NCBI GenBank assembly: GCA_052035735.1
Contig: JBPOHI010000121.1
Span: 15,482-79,481, forward strand
DNA length: 64,000 nt
DNA from: JAGPDF01 sp052035735
GTDB taxonomy: Bacteria; Acidobacteriota; Thermoanaerobaculia; Multivoradales; JAGPDF01
Direction: 5' to 3'
Shown: positions 41,410 to 52,256 of the stretch, in pieces
How positions within the stretch are numbered: position 1 is the stretch's first letter
Layout: each line of letters starts with the position of its first letter
Notes under the pieces: generated by a model
Seen by the model: only the letters and a program-made list of their open reading frames with translations
Database searches by the model: none
What the model was told of the DNA's origin: nothing
Made by a program: the position numbers and the translations under genes

Positions 41410-42246
41410 ATGCTGCGACCGGTCGCTGTCAGCTCTTTGTCCCTGATTTTCCTCGCTTCGCCATCGACGGCGGCGGGCGATGCGGTCGCCGCCGTCCCGG
41501 CAGCGCAGACGGCCGCTGCTCCGGATCTCCGGACGGCCACGATCGTCGACCTCACCCATGCGTTCGACGAGCAGACGCTCTACTGGCCGACCTCGCCTTC
41601 TGCCTTCCGGCTGGAGCGGCTGGCCTACGGGCCGAGCCCGGGCGGGTACTTCTACGCCTCGAACGCGCTCTGCACCCCGGAGCACGGCGGTACGCACCTC
41701 GACGCGCCGATTCACTTCGGCGAGGGCCGGCGCACCGCGGACCAGATTCCGTTGCGCCAGCTCGTCGCTCCGGCCGTCGTGATCGACGTCTCGGCGCTGG
41801 CTGCGGCCGACCCCGACTATCGCCTGACGCGAGGCGACCTAGCGGCCTGGGAAGCGCTTCATGGCGTCGTTCCGGCGGGGGCTGCGGTGCTGTTGCGCAC
41901 CGGTTGGAGCGACCGCTGGCCGGACCGCAAACGCTACTTCGGCGACGACACGCCGGCGAGCGCGGCCAACCTGCACTTCCCCTCCTTCGGCGCCGAAGCC
42001 GTGACGCTGCTCCTCGGCGAGCGCAAGGTAGGCCTGCTCGGAGTCGACACGGCCTCGATCGACCACGGTCCGTCCGCCGACTTCCCGGTGCATCGCCTGG
42101 CTGCGGCCGCCGAGGTCCCGGGTCTCGAGAATCTGACCCGCCTCGACGAGCTGCCGGCGACCGGCGCCTGGGTCGTCGCCCTGCCGATGAAGATCGCCGG
42201 CGGCTCCGGCGGGCCGGTGCGCGTGATCGCTCTGCTTCAGCCCTAG
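41410..42246 (+). CDS. Exported cyclase-family hydrolase (kynurenine formamidase-like)
   Basis: The protein has 278 residues from ATG 41410 (GAGG at 41399-41402; ATG 41395 is less well placed). A signal peptide ends near AAG. The PF04199-type metal motif HGGTHLDAPIHFG lies near 98-110, and there is a conserved GVDTASIDHGPSADFPVHRL near 215. Members hydrolyse amide or ester bonds in aromatic or cyclic substrates; the substrate is not known. Export is unusual for a formamidase. Confidence 0.82.
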   Translation: MLRPVAVSSLSLIFLASPSTAAGDAVAAVPAAQTAAAPDLRTATIVDLTHAFDEQTLYWPTSPSAFRLERLAYGPSPGGYFYASNALCTPEHGGTHLDAPIHFGEGRRTADQIPLRQLVAPAVVIDVSALAAADPDYRLTRGDLAAWEALHGVVPAGAAVLLRTGWSDRWPDRKRYFGDDTPASAANLHFPSFGAEAVTLLLGERKVGLLGVDTASIDHGPSADFPVHRLAAAAEVPGLENLTRLDELPATGAWVVALPMKIAGGSGGPVRVIALLQP

Positions 42247-42262
42247 GGTAGCGCGAAAGCCG

Positions 42263-42757
42263 CTACGGCAGGGTCTGCGCCAGAACCTCCTGGCGGCGGG
42301 CCTCCCGAAAGGCGGCGAGGCGGGCGTGCAGCCCGTCGTCGGTGAGCGCCAGGATCGCCGCAGCGAAGAGCGCGGCGTTGCCCGCGCCGGCCTTGCCGAT
42401 GGCGAAGGTCGCGACGGGGATCCCCTTCGGCATCTGGACCATGGCGAGCAGCGCGTCGAGACCCTGGAGCGGCGAAGAGTCGATCGGCACCGCGAGCACC
42501 GGCAGCAGCGTCTTCGCGGCGAGGACTCCGGCCAGGTGGGCGGCGCCGCCGGCGCCGGCGACGAGTACCCGGATGCCGCGTGCCGCCGCGCCCGCCGCGT
42601 AGTCGAGCGCCTCGTCCGGAGTCCGGTGTGCGGAGAGCACGCGCGCTTCACAGGGGATCGCGAGCTCCTCGCAGATCCTCACCGCCTCGGACATGACCGA
42701 GTAGTCGTTCTTGCTGCCCATCAGGATGCCGACCAGCGGCCGCTCGCTCCAGCTCAT
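42263..42757 (-). CDS. purE: N5-carboxyaminoimidazole ribonucleotide mutase
   Basis: The protein has 164 residues and is a class I PurE. It carries MGSKNDYSVM, VLSAHRTPDEALDYA, AGAGGAAHLAGVLAA, TLLPVLAVPI and MPKGIPVATFAIG, all family signatures, and rearranges N5-CAIR to CAIR in purine synthesis. AAGGAGAG is well spaced before the ATG. No purK is seen in the window. Confidence 0.96.
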   Translation of the reverse strand: MSWSERPLVGILMGSKNDYSVMSEAVRICEELAIPCEARVLSAHRTPDEALDYAAGAAARGIRVLVAGAGGAAHLAGVLAAKTLLPVLAVPIDSSPLQGLDALLAMVQMPKGIPVATFAIGKAGAGNAALFAAAILALTDDGLHARLAAFREARRQEVLAQTLP

Positions 42758-42802
42758 CGCACGCTCTCCTTGCCAGGCATCGGGTCGCCCGGCGGAGGCG
42801 GG

Positions 42803-42808
42803 ATTCTA
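42803..42808 (-). promoter_or_regulatory. Possible -10 element for purE
   Basis: The minus strand reads TAGAAT here, 45 bases before the purE start, inside the 58-base gap after murF. There is no clear -35. A promoter here would allow purE expression independent of murF. Confidence 0.3.
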
Positions 42809-42815
42809 GTCTTTC

Positions 42816-44306
42816 TCACCGCTTCCGCGCGCCGGCTCCAGGGTTCGCGCCCAGCGCCTCGACGAGGAGCTCCATCCGCATGCCGCGCGAACCCTTGACC
42901 AGCAGGAGGTCGCCGGGACGCGTCAGCTCGCTGATCGCGGCCGCGGCTGCCGCCGAGTCGGTGAACAGGCGGCTGGGTGTCTGCAGCCGCCGCGAGGCTG
43001 GCTCGGCGGTCGCGAGCGTCGCGTGCGCCGCCGCGAGCTCGGGGCCGACGAGAACCAGCAGGTCCGCCCGGCAACGATCGGCCGCCGCGAGCAGCTCGAG
43101 GTGCTCGGCCGCCGCGACCTCGCCGAGCTCCAGCATGTCGCCGAGCGCGACGATCGATCGCGCGGTGCGCCGATCGGCGACCTCGCGCGCTGCGGCGAGG
43201 GCGGCGCGCGCCGAGCGCGGGTTCGAGTTGTAGGTATCGTCGAGGATGAAGACGCCGCCGGCTTCGACGGGGCGCAATCGACCCGGGACCGCCTCGACCG
43301 CTGCGACGGCCGCCGTGAGGCGCGACAGCTCCTCGGGCGAGGCCGAACGATCGAGCAGCGCGAGCGCGCCGGCAACCGCCGCGGCGATGTTCATCGCCGC
43401 GGTCTCGCCGATCAGGCTCGTCGTCACCCGCAGCTCGCGTGGCGAACCGCCGAGCGCGGCGAAGGAGCGGCCGCGCGAACGCAGGAGGACAGTCGCGGTG
43501 CCGTTCGCTTCGACGGTGCGCCCAGCGACGACGAGGTCCGAGCCGGCACCGCGGCCGAAGGTCAGTTGCTTGGCTCCGGCACGCGCGAGGCGATCGCGCA
43601 GCAGTGCGTCGTCGCCATTGCCGACCGCGACGCGACGCGCGGCGAGCAGCAAGGCGGCCTCTTCGTTGGCGATCTCCGCCAGCGAGCCGAGCCTCTCGGA
43701 GTGCTCCACATCGACGTTGACGACCAGTGCGACGGTCGGCTTGGCGATGCGGCCGAGCTCGGCGATCTCGCCCGGGACGCTCGTGCCGCACTCGAGGACG
43801 ATGGCGCGGTGTTCCGGAGTGAGGGTGAAGAGCGTCATCGGCACGCCGATCCGGTTGTTGAGATTGCCGGCGGTGACCAGGGTCTGCCCGAAAAGAGCCC
43901 GCACCCCGGCGGCGGCCAGAGTCTTGGTCGTCGTCTTGCCGGCCGAGCCTCCGATGGCGAGCACCGGCAGCGGCCGGCTGCGGGTTTCGCGATCGACGAA
44001 ATGGCGCGCCAGATCACCCAGGGCGACGAGCGTATCGGGCACCTCGATCCGCGGGCCGGCGATGCCCCGGCCGGCAGCTACCAGATTCACCGCGCCGCGG
44101 GCGGCCGTCTCGCCGGCGAAGCGGTGCCCATCGTGCACCTCGCCGGCGAGAGCCACGAAGAGCCCGCCCGAAGGCACCGTCCGGGAATCGGTGGAGACCT
44201 CCGAGAGCGCTCTCGCCGGCTCGACCTCGAACAGGGTTCCACCGGTCGCTGCGGCGACCTCGCCGGCGGTGAAGGCTGCAGCGTTCCGCGGGATCGGCGT
44301 GGCCAA
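42816..44306 (-). CDS. murF: UDP-MurNAc-pentapeptide synthetase
   Basis: The enzyme adds D-Ala-D-Ala to the UDP-MurNAc-tripeptide in peptidoglycan synthesis. It has 496 residues with the N-terminal substrate domain, a central ATP domain (P-loop GGSAGKTTTK near 119-128) and a C-terminal domain with DDTYNSNPRSARAAL near 345. The TTG start at 44306 directly follows the icd TAG with no gap, so termination and re-initiation coupling is possible. It is isolated from other mur genes here. Confidence 0.93.
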   Translation of the reverse strand: MATPIPRNAAAFTAGEVAAATGGTLFEVEPARALSEVSTDSRTVPSGGLFVALAGEVHDGHRFAGETAARGAVNLVAAGRGIAGPRIEVPDTLVALGDLARHFVDRETRSRPLPVLAIGGSAGKTTTKTLAAAGVRALFGQTLVTAGNLNNRIGVPMTLFTLTPEHRAIVLECGTSVPGEIAELGRIAKPTVALVVNVDVEHSERLGSLAEIANEEAALLLAARRVAVGNGDDALLRDRLARAGAKQLTFGRGAGSDLVVAGRTVEANGTATVLLRSRGRSFAALGGSPRELRVTTSLIGETAAMNIAAAVAGALALLDRSASPEELSRLTAAVAAVEAVPGRLRPVEAGGVFILDDTYNSNPRSARAALAAAREVADRRTARSIVALGDMLELGEVAAAEHLELLAAADRCRADLLVLVGPELAAAHATLATAEPASRRLQTPSRLFTDSAAAAAAISELTRPGDLLLVKGSRGMRMELLVEALGANPGAGARKR

Positions 44307-45752
44307 CTACTCGCCGCCGGCGGAGTAGCCGCGTTGGCCGTCGAAGGTGAAGAGGCCCTCGGTCTTGACGAAGTCGAGACCGGCGGCGGCAGTGCGTGCG
44401 AGCAGCGCGACGATCTGCTCGTGCGTCACGGCCGCGCGGCCGTCCTGGCCGAGGAAGCGGCAGCACCAGTGATCGGTGCAGAAGGTCTCCGGGGAGCCCT
44501 CCGGCCAAACCTTGGTGCCGCGGTTGGAGATCGCCTTGAGCTCGAGTCCGGCGCCGCCCAAGGGCAGCACCAGCTTGGCGAGATCCTCGGCGCGCCCGCC
44601 GGACCAATCGAGGAAGAGGTCGACGCCGACGAGCTGCTTGCTGGCGCGCTGGTGCACCGCTGCGGCCTGTCCGGCCTGCGAAGGCGCGTTGAGGTAGCGC
44701 GCCGGCTTGAGCACCGTCGGCTCCTGTCCGAGGCGCGCCACGACGGCGGCGCCGAACTCGCGCGTTCCGACCTTCTCCTTCGACACGCCTTCGGCGAAGA
44801 TGTCGTAGGTGTGCACGCCGTCCTCGATCGTCTTGAGCCAGGCGTTGTGCACCCTTTCCGCAACCTCTGCCTGCCCGATGTGCACCAGCATGAGGATCGC
44901 GCCGTGCAGCAGGCCCGAGGGGTTCGCCATGTTCTGGCCGGCGCGCCGCGGCGCCGAGCCGTGGATCGCCACGAACATCGCCACGTGCTCACCGATGTTG
45001 GCCGATCCCGCGAGCCCCACCGAACCCGCGATCTGCGCCGCCACGTCGGAGAGGATGTCGCCGTAGAGATTGGGCATCACGATCACGTCGAAGGCGGTCG
45101 GCGTGTCGGCGAGCTTGGCGGCGCCGATGTCGACGATCCAGGCCTCCTTTTCGATGTCCGGATACTCGGCGCCGATGGTGTCGAACGCTTCGTGGAAGAC
45201 TCCGTCGGTCATCTTCATGATGTTGTCCTTCATGAAGCAGGTGACCTTCTTGCGCTTGTTCCGCCGGGCGTACTCGAATGCGTAGCGCACGATCTTCTCG
45301 GAGCCCGGGCGGCTGATGAGCTTCAGGCACTGGTAGACCTGATCGGTCTGCCGGTGCTCGATGCCGGCGTAGGTGTCCTCCTCGTTCTCGCGCACGATGA
45401 CGACGTCCATCCCTGGGTGCTTGGTGCGCACGAACGGATGCAGCGACATGCAAGGGCGGACATTGGCGTACTGGCCGAAGGTCTTGCGCACCGTGACGTT
45501 CATGCTCTTGAAGCCGCCGCCCTGCGGAGTGGTGATCGGCGCCTTGAGAAACACGTTGGTGCGCCGGAGCGAATCCCAGGCCGAGGGCTCGATGCCGGAG
45601 AGGTGACCGCGCTTGTATACCGCTTCGCCGATCTCGATCGTCTCGATTTCGATCTGGGCGCCGGCCGCCTGGATGATCGCCAGCGTCGCTTGCATGATCT
45701 CCGGTCCGATGCCGTCGCCATGCGCTACCGTGATGGGGGTCTTGCCGCTCAT
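44307..45752 (-). CDS. icd: NADP-type isocitrate dehydrogenase, long form
   Basis: The protein has 481 residues. The isocitrate/isopropylmalate dehydrogenase core shows AHGDGIGPEIM near 10, VRENEEDTYAGIEHRQ near 120, MKDNIMKMTDG near 173, NLYGDILSDVAAQIAG near 220 and HGSAPRRAGQNMANPSG near 258. A C-terminal extension of about 120 residues (TDHWCCRFL) marks the long type. It supplies 2-oxoglutarate and NADPH to the TCA cycle. Its orientation opposes the following kinase gene. Confidence 0.93.
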   Translation of the reverse strand: MSGKTPITVAHGDGIGPEIMQATLAIIQAAGAQIEIETIEIGEAVYKRGHLSGIEPSAWDSLRRTNVFLKAPITTPQGGGFKSMNVTVRKTFGQYANVRPCMSLHPFVRTKHPGMDVVIVRENEEDTYAGIEHRQTDQVYQCLKLISRPGSEKIVRYAFEYARRNKRKKVTCFMKDNIMKMTDGVFHEAFDTIGAEYPDIEKEAWIVDIGAAKLADTPTAFDVIVMPNLYGDILSDVAAQIAGSVGLAGSANIGEHVAMFVAIHGSAPRRAGQNMANPSGLLHGAILMLVHIGQAEVAERVHNAWLKTIEDGVHTYDIFAEGVSKEKVGTREFGAAVVARLGQEPTVLKPARYLNAPSQAGQAAAVHQRASKQLVGVDLFLDWSGGRAEDLAKLVLPLGGAGLELKAISNRGTKVWPEGSPETFCTDHWCCRFLGQDGRAAVTHEQIVALLARTAAAGLDFVKTEGLFTFDGQRGYSAGGE

Positions 45753-45891
45753 GAAGGATTTTCCTCTCGTGACGGCGCTTGGGGGCGCCGCAAAAGTCCA
45801 AGTCTATCGGAGCGGAGGGCCGGCTGCCTCCCGCGGCCGGCCGCGGTGCCGCGGCGGCCTGGCCGGCGGCCGAGAGTACAATCGGCGCCTC

Positions 45892-47856
45892 ATGAACGCG
45901 CCGCTGAAGTTCCGCTCGGCCAGCTCGGAGATTCTGCGCGTCCTGTTGCTCGAAGACAGCTCTGACGACGAAGCGCTCATCCGACATGCTCTGGCGGCGC
46001 TCGGCCGCATCGTCGTGCTCGATCGGGTCGACAACCGGGAGGCGTTCCGCGCGGCGCTCGACGCCGGGGGATTCCGTCTCGTCCTTTCGGACTTCGCGCT
46101 GCCGGGCTTCGACGGGCTGACGGCGCTGCTCATGGTCCGCGAGCGCGATCCCGACCTGCCGTTCATCTTCGTTACCGGCTCGCTCCCGGAGGAGCGCGCC
46201 GTCGAGCTCATCCGGCAGCATGCGACCGACTACGTGTCGAAGGATCGTCTCTCCGCCCTGCCGTTGGTGATCGAACGCTCGCTACGCGAGATGGATCATG
46301 CGCGGCGGGCGCGGGAAGCCGAGGAGCGGGCGCGCATCGTCGTCGAGTCGGCCCCGGACGCGATCCTCACCGTCGACAGCAAGGGCCGCATCCAGGGCGC
46401 GAACCTCGCGGCGCAGCGCCTCTTCGAGGCCGTGGAGGAATCGCTCCTCGGCAAACTCGCCTCGATCTACCTGCCGGCCGTTTGGGAGCGCCAATTCGAC
46501 GGCACGGCGCGTTTTCGCGAACCCGAGAGCGCTGCCGCTCCCGGCCTGCCGCGCGAGACCCAATTGCACCTCGCCGATGGCCGGCGTCTGCCGGTCGAGA
46601 TCGTGGTCAACGAGTTCGCCCAACGCCGCCGTCTCTACCGTTCCTGCTTCCTGCGCGACCTGTCGGACCGCCGCCGGATGGAGGAGCAGCTGCGCCAGGC
46701 GCAGAAGATGGAGGCCATCGGATCGCTCGCCGCCGGGATCGCGCACGATTTCAACAACGTGCTGGCGGTGGTCACCGGCTACGCCGAGCTCGTCCTCGAC
46801 GCGCTCCCGAAGGGCTCGGAGCACTACGGGCACGTCGAGCAGATCCGTTTCGCCGGCGACCATGCCGCGGCGCTGACCCGGCAACTGCTCGCCTTCAGTC
46901 GCAAACAGGTGCTCAAGCCGGAGCGGCTGGCGGTGGCTCGTCTGGTGCAGGACCTCGCGCCGGTGCTGCAGCGGACGCTGGGAGAGCGTATCCGGCTCGA
47001 GGTGCGAGCCGATTCCGGGCTCACCGGCGTCGTCGCCGACCGGGCGCAGATCCAGCAGGTGCTGTTCAATTTGGCGATCAACGCACGCGACGCGATGCCC
47101 GACGGCGGGCTGCTGCTGGTCGAGGTCCATCCGGTCGAGTTCGACCTCGAGGACGCTTCGGAGCGCGTCGGGCTCATCCCCGGGCCCTACGTCGAGATCG
47201 CGGTCACCGATACGGGAGTCGGCATCGCCCTGGACGTCCAGAAGCGCATTTTCGAGCCGTTCTTCACGACCAAAGGAGCCGGGCGCGGCACGGGGATCGG
47301 CCTCGCCACCGTTCTCGGAATCGTGCAGCAGAGCGGCGGGCACGTCTGGTTCTACAGCGAGCCGGGCAAGGGAACCACCTTCAAGGTCTATCTGCCGCGG
47401 GTCGAAGGCACGCTCGACGCCGTCGAAGCCGGCGTCGCGGTGGCCCCCGCAGCGGCCGCGGGCGGCGAAACGATCCTCCTGGTGGAGGACGACCAGCAGG
47501 TCCGCAACGTGGTCTCGCGCATCCTTCAGTCCGCCGGCTACGAACTGCGGATCTTTCCGAGCGCCCGCGATGCTCTCGCCGGCTTCGCGGGCGAGGGTGC
47601 CGACTGCGCACCGCCGGCGCTGCTACTCACCGACCTGGTCATGCCGGAGATGGGCGGTGACGAGTTGGCGCGCGAGATTCGCCGCCGGATGCCCGGCCTG
47701 CGGATCCTCTTCATGTCGGGCTATGCCCAGGATCTGGTCGCCGGGCGTTTCGACGACCTCGCGCCCTTCCATCACATCGGCAAGCCGTTCGGTGCCAAGG
47801 CGCTGCGCGATCGGATCCGGCAGATGCTCGACGAGCCGCAGCCCGATACACCCTGA
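45892..47856 (+). CDS. Hybrid histidine kinase REC-PAS-HisKA-HATPase-REC
   Basis: The protein has 654 residues and is soluble. REC with Asp67 in VLSDFALPGF, PAS (about 145-260), HisKA with His285 in GIAHDFNNVLAVVTGYAELV, HATPase with GTGIGLATVLGIVQQSGG, and a C-terminal REC with LLLTDLVMPEMGG follow in that order. This is the typical REC-led hybrid kinase that integrates an input phosphoryl signal. A TACAAT -10-like hexamer (45877-45882) sits only 10 bases upstream of the ATG, which would imply a very short leader. No partner gene is adjacent. Confidence 0.9.
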   Translation: MNAPLKFRSASSEILRVLLLEDSSDDEALIRHALAALGRIVVLDRVDNREAFRAALDAGGFRLVLSDFALPGFDGLTALLMVRERDPDLPFIFVTGSLPEERAVELIRQHATDYVSKDRLSALPLVIERSLREMDHARRAREAEERARIVVESAPDAILTVDSKGRIQGANLAAQRLFEAVEESLLGKLASIYLPAVWERQFDGTARFREPESAAAPGLPRETQLHLADGRRLPVEIVVNEFAQRRRLYRSCFLRDLSDRRRMEEQLRQAQKMEAIGSLAAGIAHDFNNVLAVVTGYAELVLDALPKGSEHYGHVEQIRFAGDHAAALTRQLLAFSRKQVLKPERLAVARLVQDLAPVLQRTLGERIRLEVRADSGLTGVVADRAQIQQVLFNLAINARDAMPDGGLLLVEVHPVEFDLEDASERVGLIPGPYVEIAVTDTGVGIALDVQKRIFEPFFTTKGAGRGTGIGLATVLGIVQQSGGHVWFYSEPGKGTTFKVYLPRVEGTLDAVEAGVAVAPAAAAGGETILLVEDDQQVRNVVSRILQSAGYELRIFPSARDALAGFAGEGADCAPPALLLTDLVMPEMGGDELAREIRRRMPGLRILFMSGYAQDLVAGRFDDLAPFHHIGKPFGAKALRDRIRQMLDEPQPDTP

Positions 47857-47862
47857 AGCGGG

Positions 47863-48609
47863 TCAGAGGGCGGCGCTGTGCAGCGGGCAGCTCTGGCCGC
47901 TCGCGGGACCGCCCCCGGGCGCGTGGCCCGAGCCGACGACAGCGTGAAAGGCGAGCCAGGCGCCGACGGCGATGCAGATCGCGGCCGCGCTGCGCCGCAG
48001 CACGGTCGATCGCGCGAGGTCCCGCAGGCGGGACGCCGCGAGCCCGGCAGCGAAAAGCGAAGGCAGCGTGCCGGCTCCGAAAGAGGCCATGACCAGGGCG
48101 CCGTCTACCGCGCCCCCTGCGAGTCCCGCCATGGCGAGCATCGAGTAAACCAGGCCGCAGGGGAGAAATCCCCAGATCAGTCCGAGGGCGAGCGCGTGAC
48201 CCGGGCCGCGGGCGCCGAGAAAGCGCCGACCGACAGGCTCGATGTGGCGCCAGAGGCGGGCGCCGAAGCGCTCGATCGGTTGCAGAAACTGCGGCCGTCC
48301 GGCGAGGAACAGGCCGATCCCGACGAGAAACAGAGCGGCGATGAGCCGTGCCGCGCGGCTGGCGGTCTCTGGCGGCAGGAAGCCACCCGCCGTCGCGCCG
48401 AGACCGCCGGCGAGAGCGCCCAGAGCTGCGTAGGTGACGATCCTGCCGGTGTTGTAGGCGACGAGCCCCGGCAGCCGGCTCGGGCGTGCGCCCGACCCGA
48501 CAGGCCGGACCATCGAGAACGCTCCGACGATGCCGCCGCACATGCCGAAGCAGTGCCCGGAGGAGAGCAGGCCGGCGAGGAAGGCGCTGCCGGCGGCGAC
48601 CGTGTTCAC
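47863..48609 (-). CDS. SafE/TauE-type membrane protein of cbb3 maturation
   Basis: The protein has 248 residues and about six membrane helices. The N-terminal SSGHCFGMCGGIVGAF and the later LIWGFLPCGLVYSMLAMAG are the hallmarks of the heavy-metal-transport-like SafE group found next to fixGHI/ccoGHIS. The paired Cys and Met suggest copper or redox handling. The GTG start at 48609 makes a GTGA overlap with the fixH stop. Downstream is the convergent end of the kinase gene. Confidence 0.85.
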   Translation of the reverse strand: MNTVAAGSAFLAGLLSSGHCFGMCGGIVGAFSMVRPVGSGARPSRLPGLVAYNTGRIVTYAALGALAGGLGATAGGFLPPETASRAARLIAALFLVGIGLFLAGRPQFLQPIERFGARLWRHIEPVGRRFLGARGPGHALALGLIWGFLPCGLVYSMLAMAGLAGGAVDGALVMASFGAGTLPSLFAAGLAASRLRDLARSTVLRRSAAAICIAVGAWLAFHAVVGSGHAPGGGPASGQSCPLHSAAL

Positions 48610-49111
48610 AGGGAGGGTCCGAGGACGGCCGCGGTCTCTCCGGGCTGCCGCAGCGCGCCGACGATGCGCCAGTCCTCGGCTTCGATCTGGAGGTAGAACT
48701 TGCCCGCGACGAGGGCGGGCAGGTCGGCGCGATAGGTTGCGGGCGCGCTCTTCTGGAGCTCGATGTTGACGTCCGCGCCGCCGTGAGTCGAGTGGAGGAA
48801 GGCGAGCTTGAGACTCTGCGGCAGAGCCGGGACGTCGAGCGCCGTCAGCGCGACCTCGATCGTTCGACCTCCGCCGCCGGGCGAGAGCGTCGCCACGCCG
48901 GTAATTCCGCGGCGCTGGGCGGAGAGGTCGCGTGCCAGCGTGACGTTGATCGCCTTGCCACGCGCATAGTAGTCGTCGACCACGACGCCGTCGAAGACCT
49001 GGAACGCGAGTACGACGGTGGTCACGCCGGCCACGACCGACCAGGCCGGGAAGAGGATCAGCAGCCAGACCAGCGGGTTGCGGTACCAGGTGTTGCTCGT
49101 GGTCGACGACA

Positions 49112-49112
<1 letters not shown>
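48606..49112 (-). CDS. ccoH: FixH/CcoH-like cbb3 assembly protein
   Basis: The protein has 168 residues with one N-terminal membrane helix (about 14-38) and a periplasmic domain. The family pattern includes NPLVWLLILFPAWSVVAG and VVDDYYARGKAIN near 45-57. It is needed for maturation or stability of the cbb3 oxidase. It starts one base into the ccoG stop region (TGATG-type overlap). Confidence 0.88.
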
Positions 49113-50527
<1,415 letters not shown>

Positions 50528-50532
50528 CTGGA

Positions 50533-51432
50533 TCAGGATCCTTTCGACAGGCCGTAGACGTAGGCCGCGAGCAGGCGGACCTTCGCCGGGCCGAGGAAGT
50601 CACCATGCGCCGGCATCATCCCCTTGCGACCGTAGGAGACGGTCTGGGTAATGATCTGCTCGGAGCCGCCGTACTGCCAGAGGTCATTCGTGAGGTTCGG
50701 AGCGCCGATCGCCGGGTTGCCGGTGGCGGTGATCCGATGACAGGAGAAGCAGATGGTCTCGAAGGTCTGCTTGCCGGCGGCGACGAGCTCGGGCTGGGTC
50801 TGGCGGTTGGTGAAGGAGAGCACGTACTGCACGACCTCCTTGACCCGTTCCTTGCCGAGAGACGGCTCCCAGTTGGGCATCAGAGCCTGGCGTCCGCCGG
50901 TGATCGTCGCTTCGATCGCCTCGGGCGTCCCGCCCCACTTCCACTCTTCGTCCCGCAGATTGGGATACCCCGGCGCGCCGCCGGCGTCAGAGCCGTGACA
51001 GGCCGTGCAGTGGTTGAGGAACAGCCGCCTGCCGATCTTGCGCGCCTCCGGATCGTCCGCCAGTGTGGCCACGTCCATCGCGGCGTAGCGGGCGTAGATC
51101 GGCCCGTAAGCGGCGTCGGCGGCCGAGACCTCCGAGCGGTACTGGTCTTCCTGCGTCCAGCCCTGCGTCCCGGTCCAGAAGCCCAGGCCGGGGAAGATCA
51201 CCAGATAGACCACGGCGAAAGCGATGGTGCCGTGGAACAGCCAGCGCCACCAACCCGGGAGCGGATTGTTGAGCTCGCGCAGATCCTCGTCCCAGACGTG
51301 GCCGGTGGTCTCTTCCTCGTTCGGGCGCTGTCCGCGCGTGACGGCAATGAGGAAGATGAAGCAGGCAGCCAGCGACAGGATCGAGGCGATGCCGATGTAC
51401 CAGGGCCAGAAGTTGCTGACGAATTCGTTCAT
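50533..51432 (-). CDS. ccoP: cbb3 cytochrome oxidase subunit III (di-heme)
   Basis: The protein has 299 residues. Two membrane helices (about 10-31 and 65-84) precede two cytochrome c domains, with motifs CTACH (142-146) and CFSCH (228-232). The pattern LMPNWEPSLGKE and GMMPAHGDFLGPAKVRLLAAYVYGL follows. It accepts electrons from soluble cytochrome c and passes them to CcoO/CcoN. It overlaps ccoQ by four bases. Confidence 0.96.
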   Translation of the reverse strand: MNEFVSNFWPWYIGIASILSLAACFIFLIAVTRGQRPNEEETTGHVWDEDLRELNNPLPGWWRWLFHGTIAFAVVYLVIFPGLGFWTGTQGWTQEDQYRSEVSAADAAYGPIYARYAAMDVATLADDPEARKIGRRLFLNHCTACHGSDAGGAPGYPNLRDEEWKWGGTPEAIEATITGGRQALMPNWEPSLGKERVKEVVQYVLSFTNRQTQPELVAAGKQTFETICFSCHRITATGNPAIGAPNLTNDLWQYGGSEQIITQTVSYGRKGMMPAHGDFLGPAKVRLLAAYVYGLSKGS

Positions 51433-51599
51433 TTCGAGCTCCTCGCTAGCCCAGCGGCCGGAAGTTCTTCTGCGAACGGGATGCGCTCGGCTTCCGCGAA
51501 GTCGGACTTCGCGCGCCGGCTCCAGGCCCAGGCGACGATGCCCACGAAGCAGGCCGCCGAGGCCAGGGTGAAGATGTTCTGCATCAGGACGGCATCCAT
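51429..51599 (-). CDS. ccoQ: cbb3 oxidase small subunit CcoQ
   Basis: The protein has 56 residues: one membrane helix (ASAACFVGIVAWAWS) and a short charged tail, the CcoQ layout. It lies two bases after ccoO and overlaps ccoP. It probably stabilises the CcoP association. Confidence 0.85.
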   Translation of the reverse strand: MDAVLMQNIFTLASAACFVGIVAWAWSRRAKSDFAEAERIPFAEELPAAGLARSSK

Positions 51600-51601
51600 G
51601 T

Positions 51602-52231
51602 TCACCTCCGCGCCTTGACGGCCGTGCCCAGGCCCTGGAGGTAGGCGATCACGGCGTCGAGCTCGGTCTTGCCTTCGAGCTCGGCGGGCGCGCCGTCGAT
51701 CTGCTCGTCGGTGTAAGGCGAGCCGAGGGTACGCAGGGTGCGCATCTTGGCCTGGATGACGGCGGGATCGGAACCAGCGGCCGGAGCGTTCGCCAGCCAC
51801 GGGAAGCCCGGCATGATCGACTCCGGAACCAGGTCGCGGGGATTGATCAGATGCTCACGGTGCCAGTCGTCCGAGTAGCGTCCGCCGACCCGGGCGAGGT
51901 CCGGCCCGACGCGGCGCGAGCCGAACAGGAACGGCCGGTCGTAGACGAATTCGCCGGCCACCGAGTAGTGGCCGTAGCGCTCGGTCTCGGCGCGGAACGG
52001 CCGGACGAGCTGCGAATGACAGACACTGCAACCTTCGCGGATGTAGATGTCGCGACCGGTGAGGTTGAGCGCCGTGTAGGGCTCGAGACCCTCGATCGGG
52101 ACGGTGGTCGACTTCATGTACCACAGCGGAACGATCTGGACGAGGCCGCCGACGGCGATCGCGAGCAGGATGCCGACGATCAGGATAGCGACGTTCTTTT
52201 CGATCTTCTCGTGCGAATGAGCTTGGGTCAT
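51602..52231 (-). CDS. ccoO: cbb3 cytochrome oxidase subunit II (mono-heme)
   Basis: The protein has 209 residues with an N-terminal membrane helix (14-33), a mono-heme domain with CSVCH (68-72) and RAETERYGHYSVAGEF, and GGRYSDDWHREHLINPRDLVP near 120-140. The ATG at 52231 is preceded by CGGAGAG. It bridges CcoP and the catalytic subunit. Confidence 0.96.
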   Translation of the reverse strand: MTQAHSHEKIEKNVAILIVGILLAIAVGGLVQIVPLWYMKSTTVPIEGLEPYTALNLTGRDIYIREGCSVCHSQLVRPFRAETERYGHYSVAGEFVYDRPFLFGSRRVGPDLARVGGRYSDDWHREHLINPRDLVPESIMPGFPWLANAPAAGSDPAVIQAKMRTLRTLGSPYTDEQIDGAPAELEGKTELDAVIAYLQGLGTAVKARR

Positions 52232-52256
52232 GGCGCTCTCCGTTGACTCGAGGGTC

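Noticed and set aside
43023..45965. 980-residue plus-strand frame
   Set aside because: Antisense to murF and icd, which show complete family signatures.
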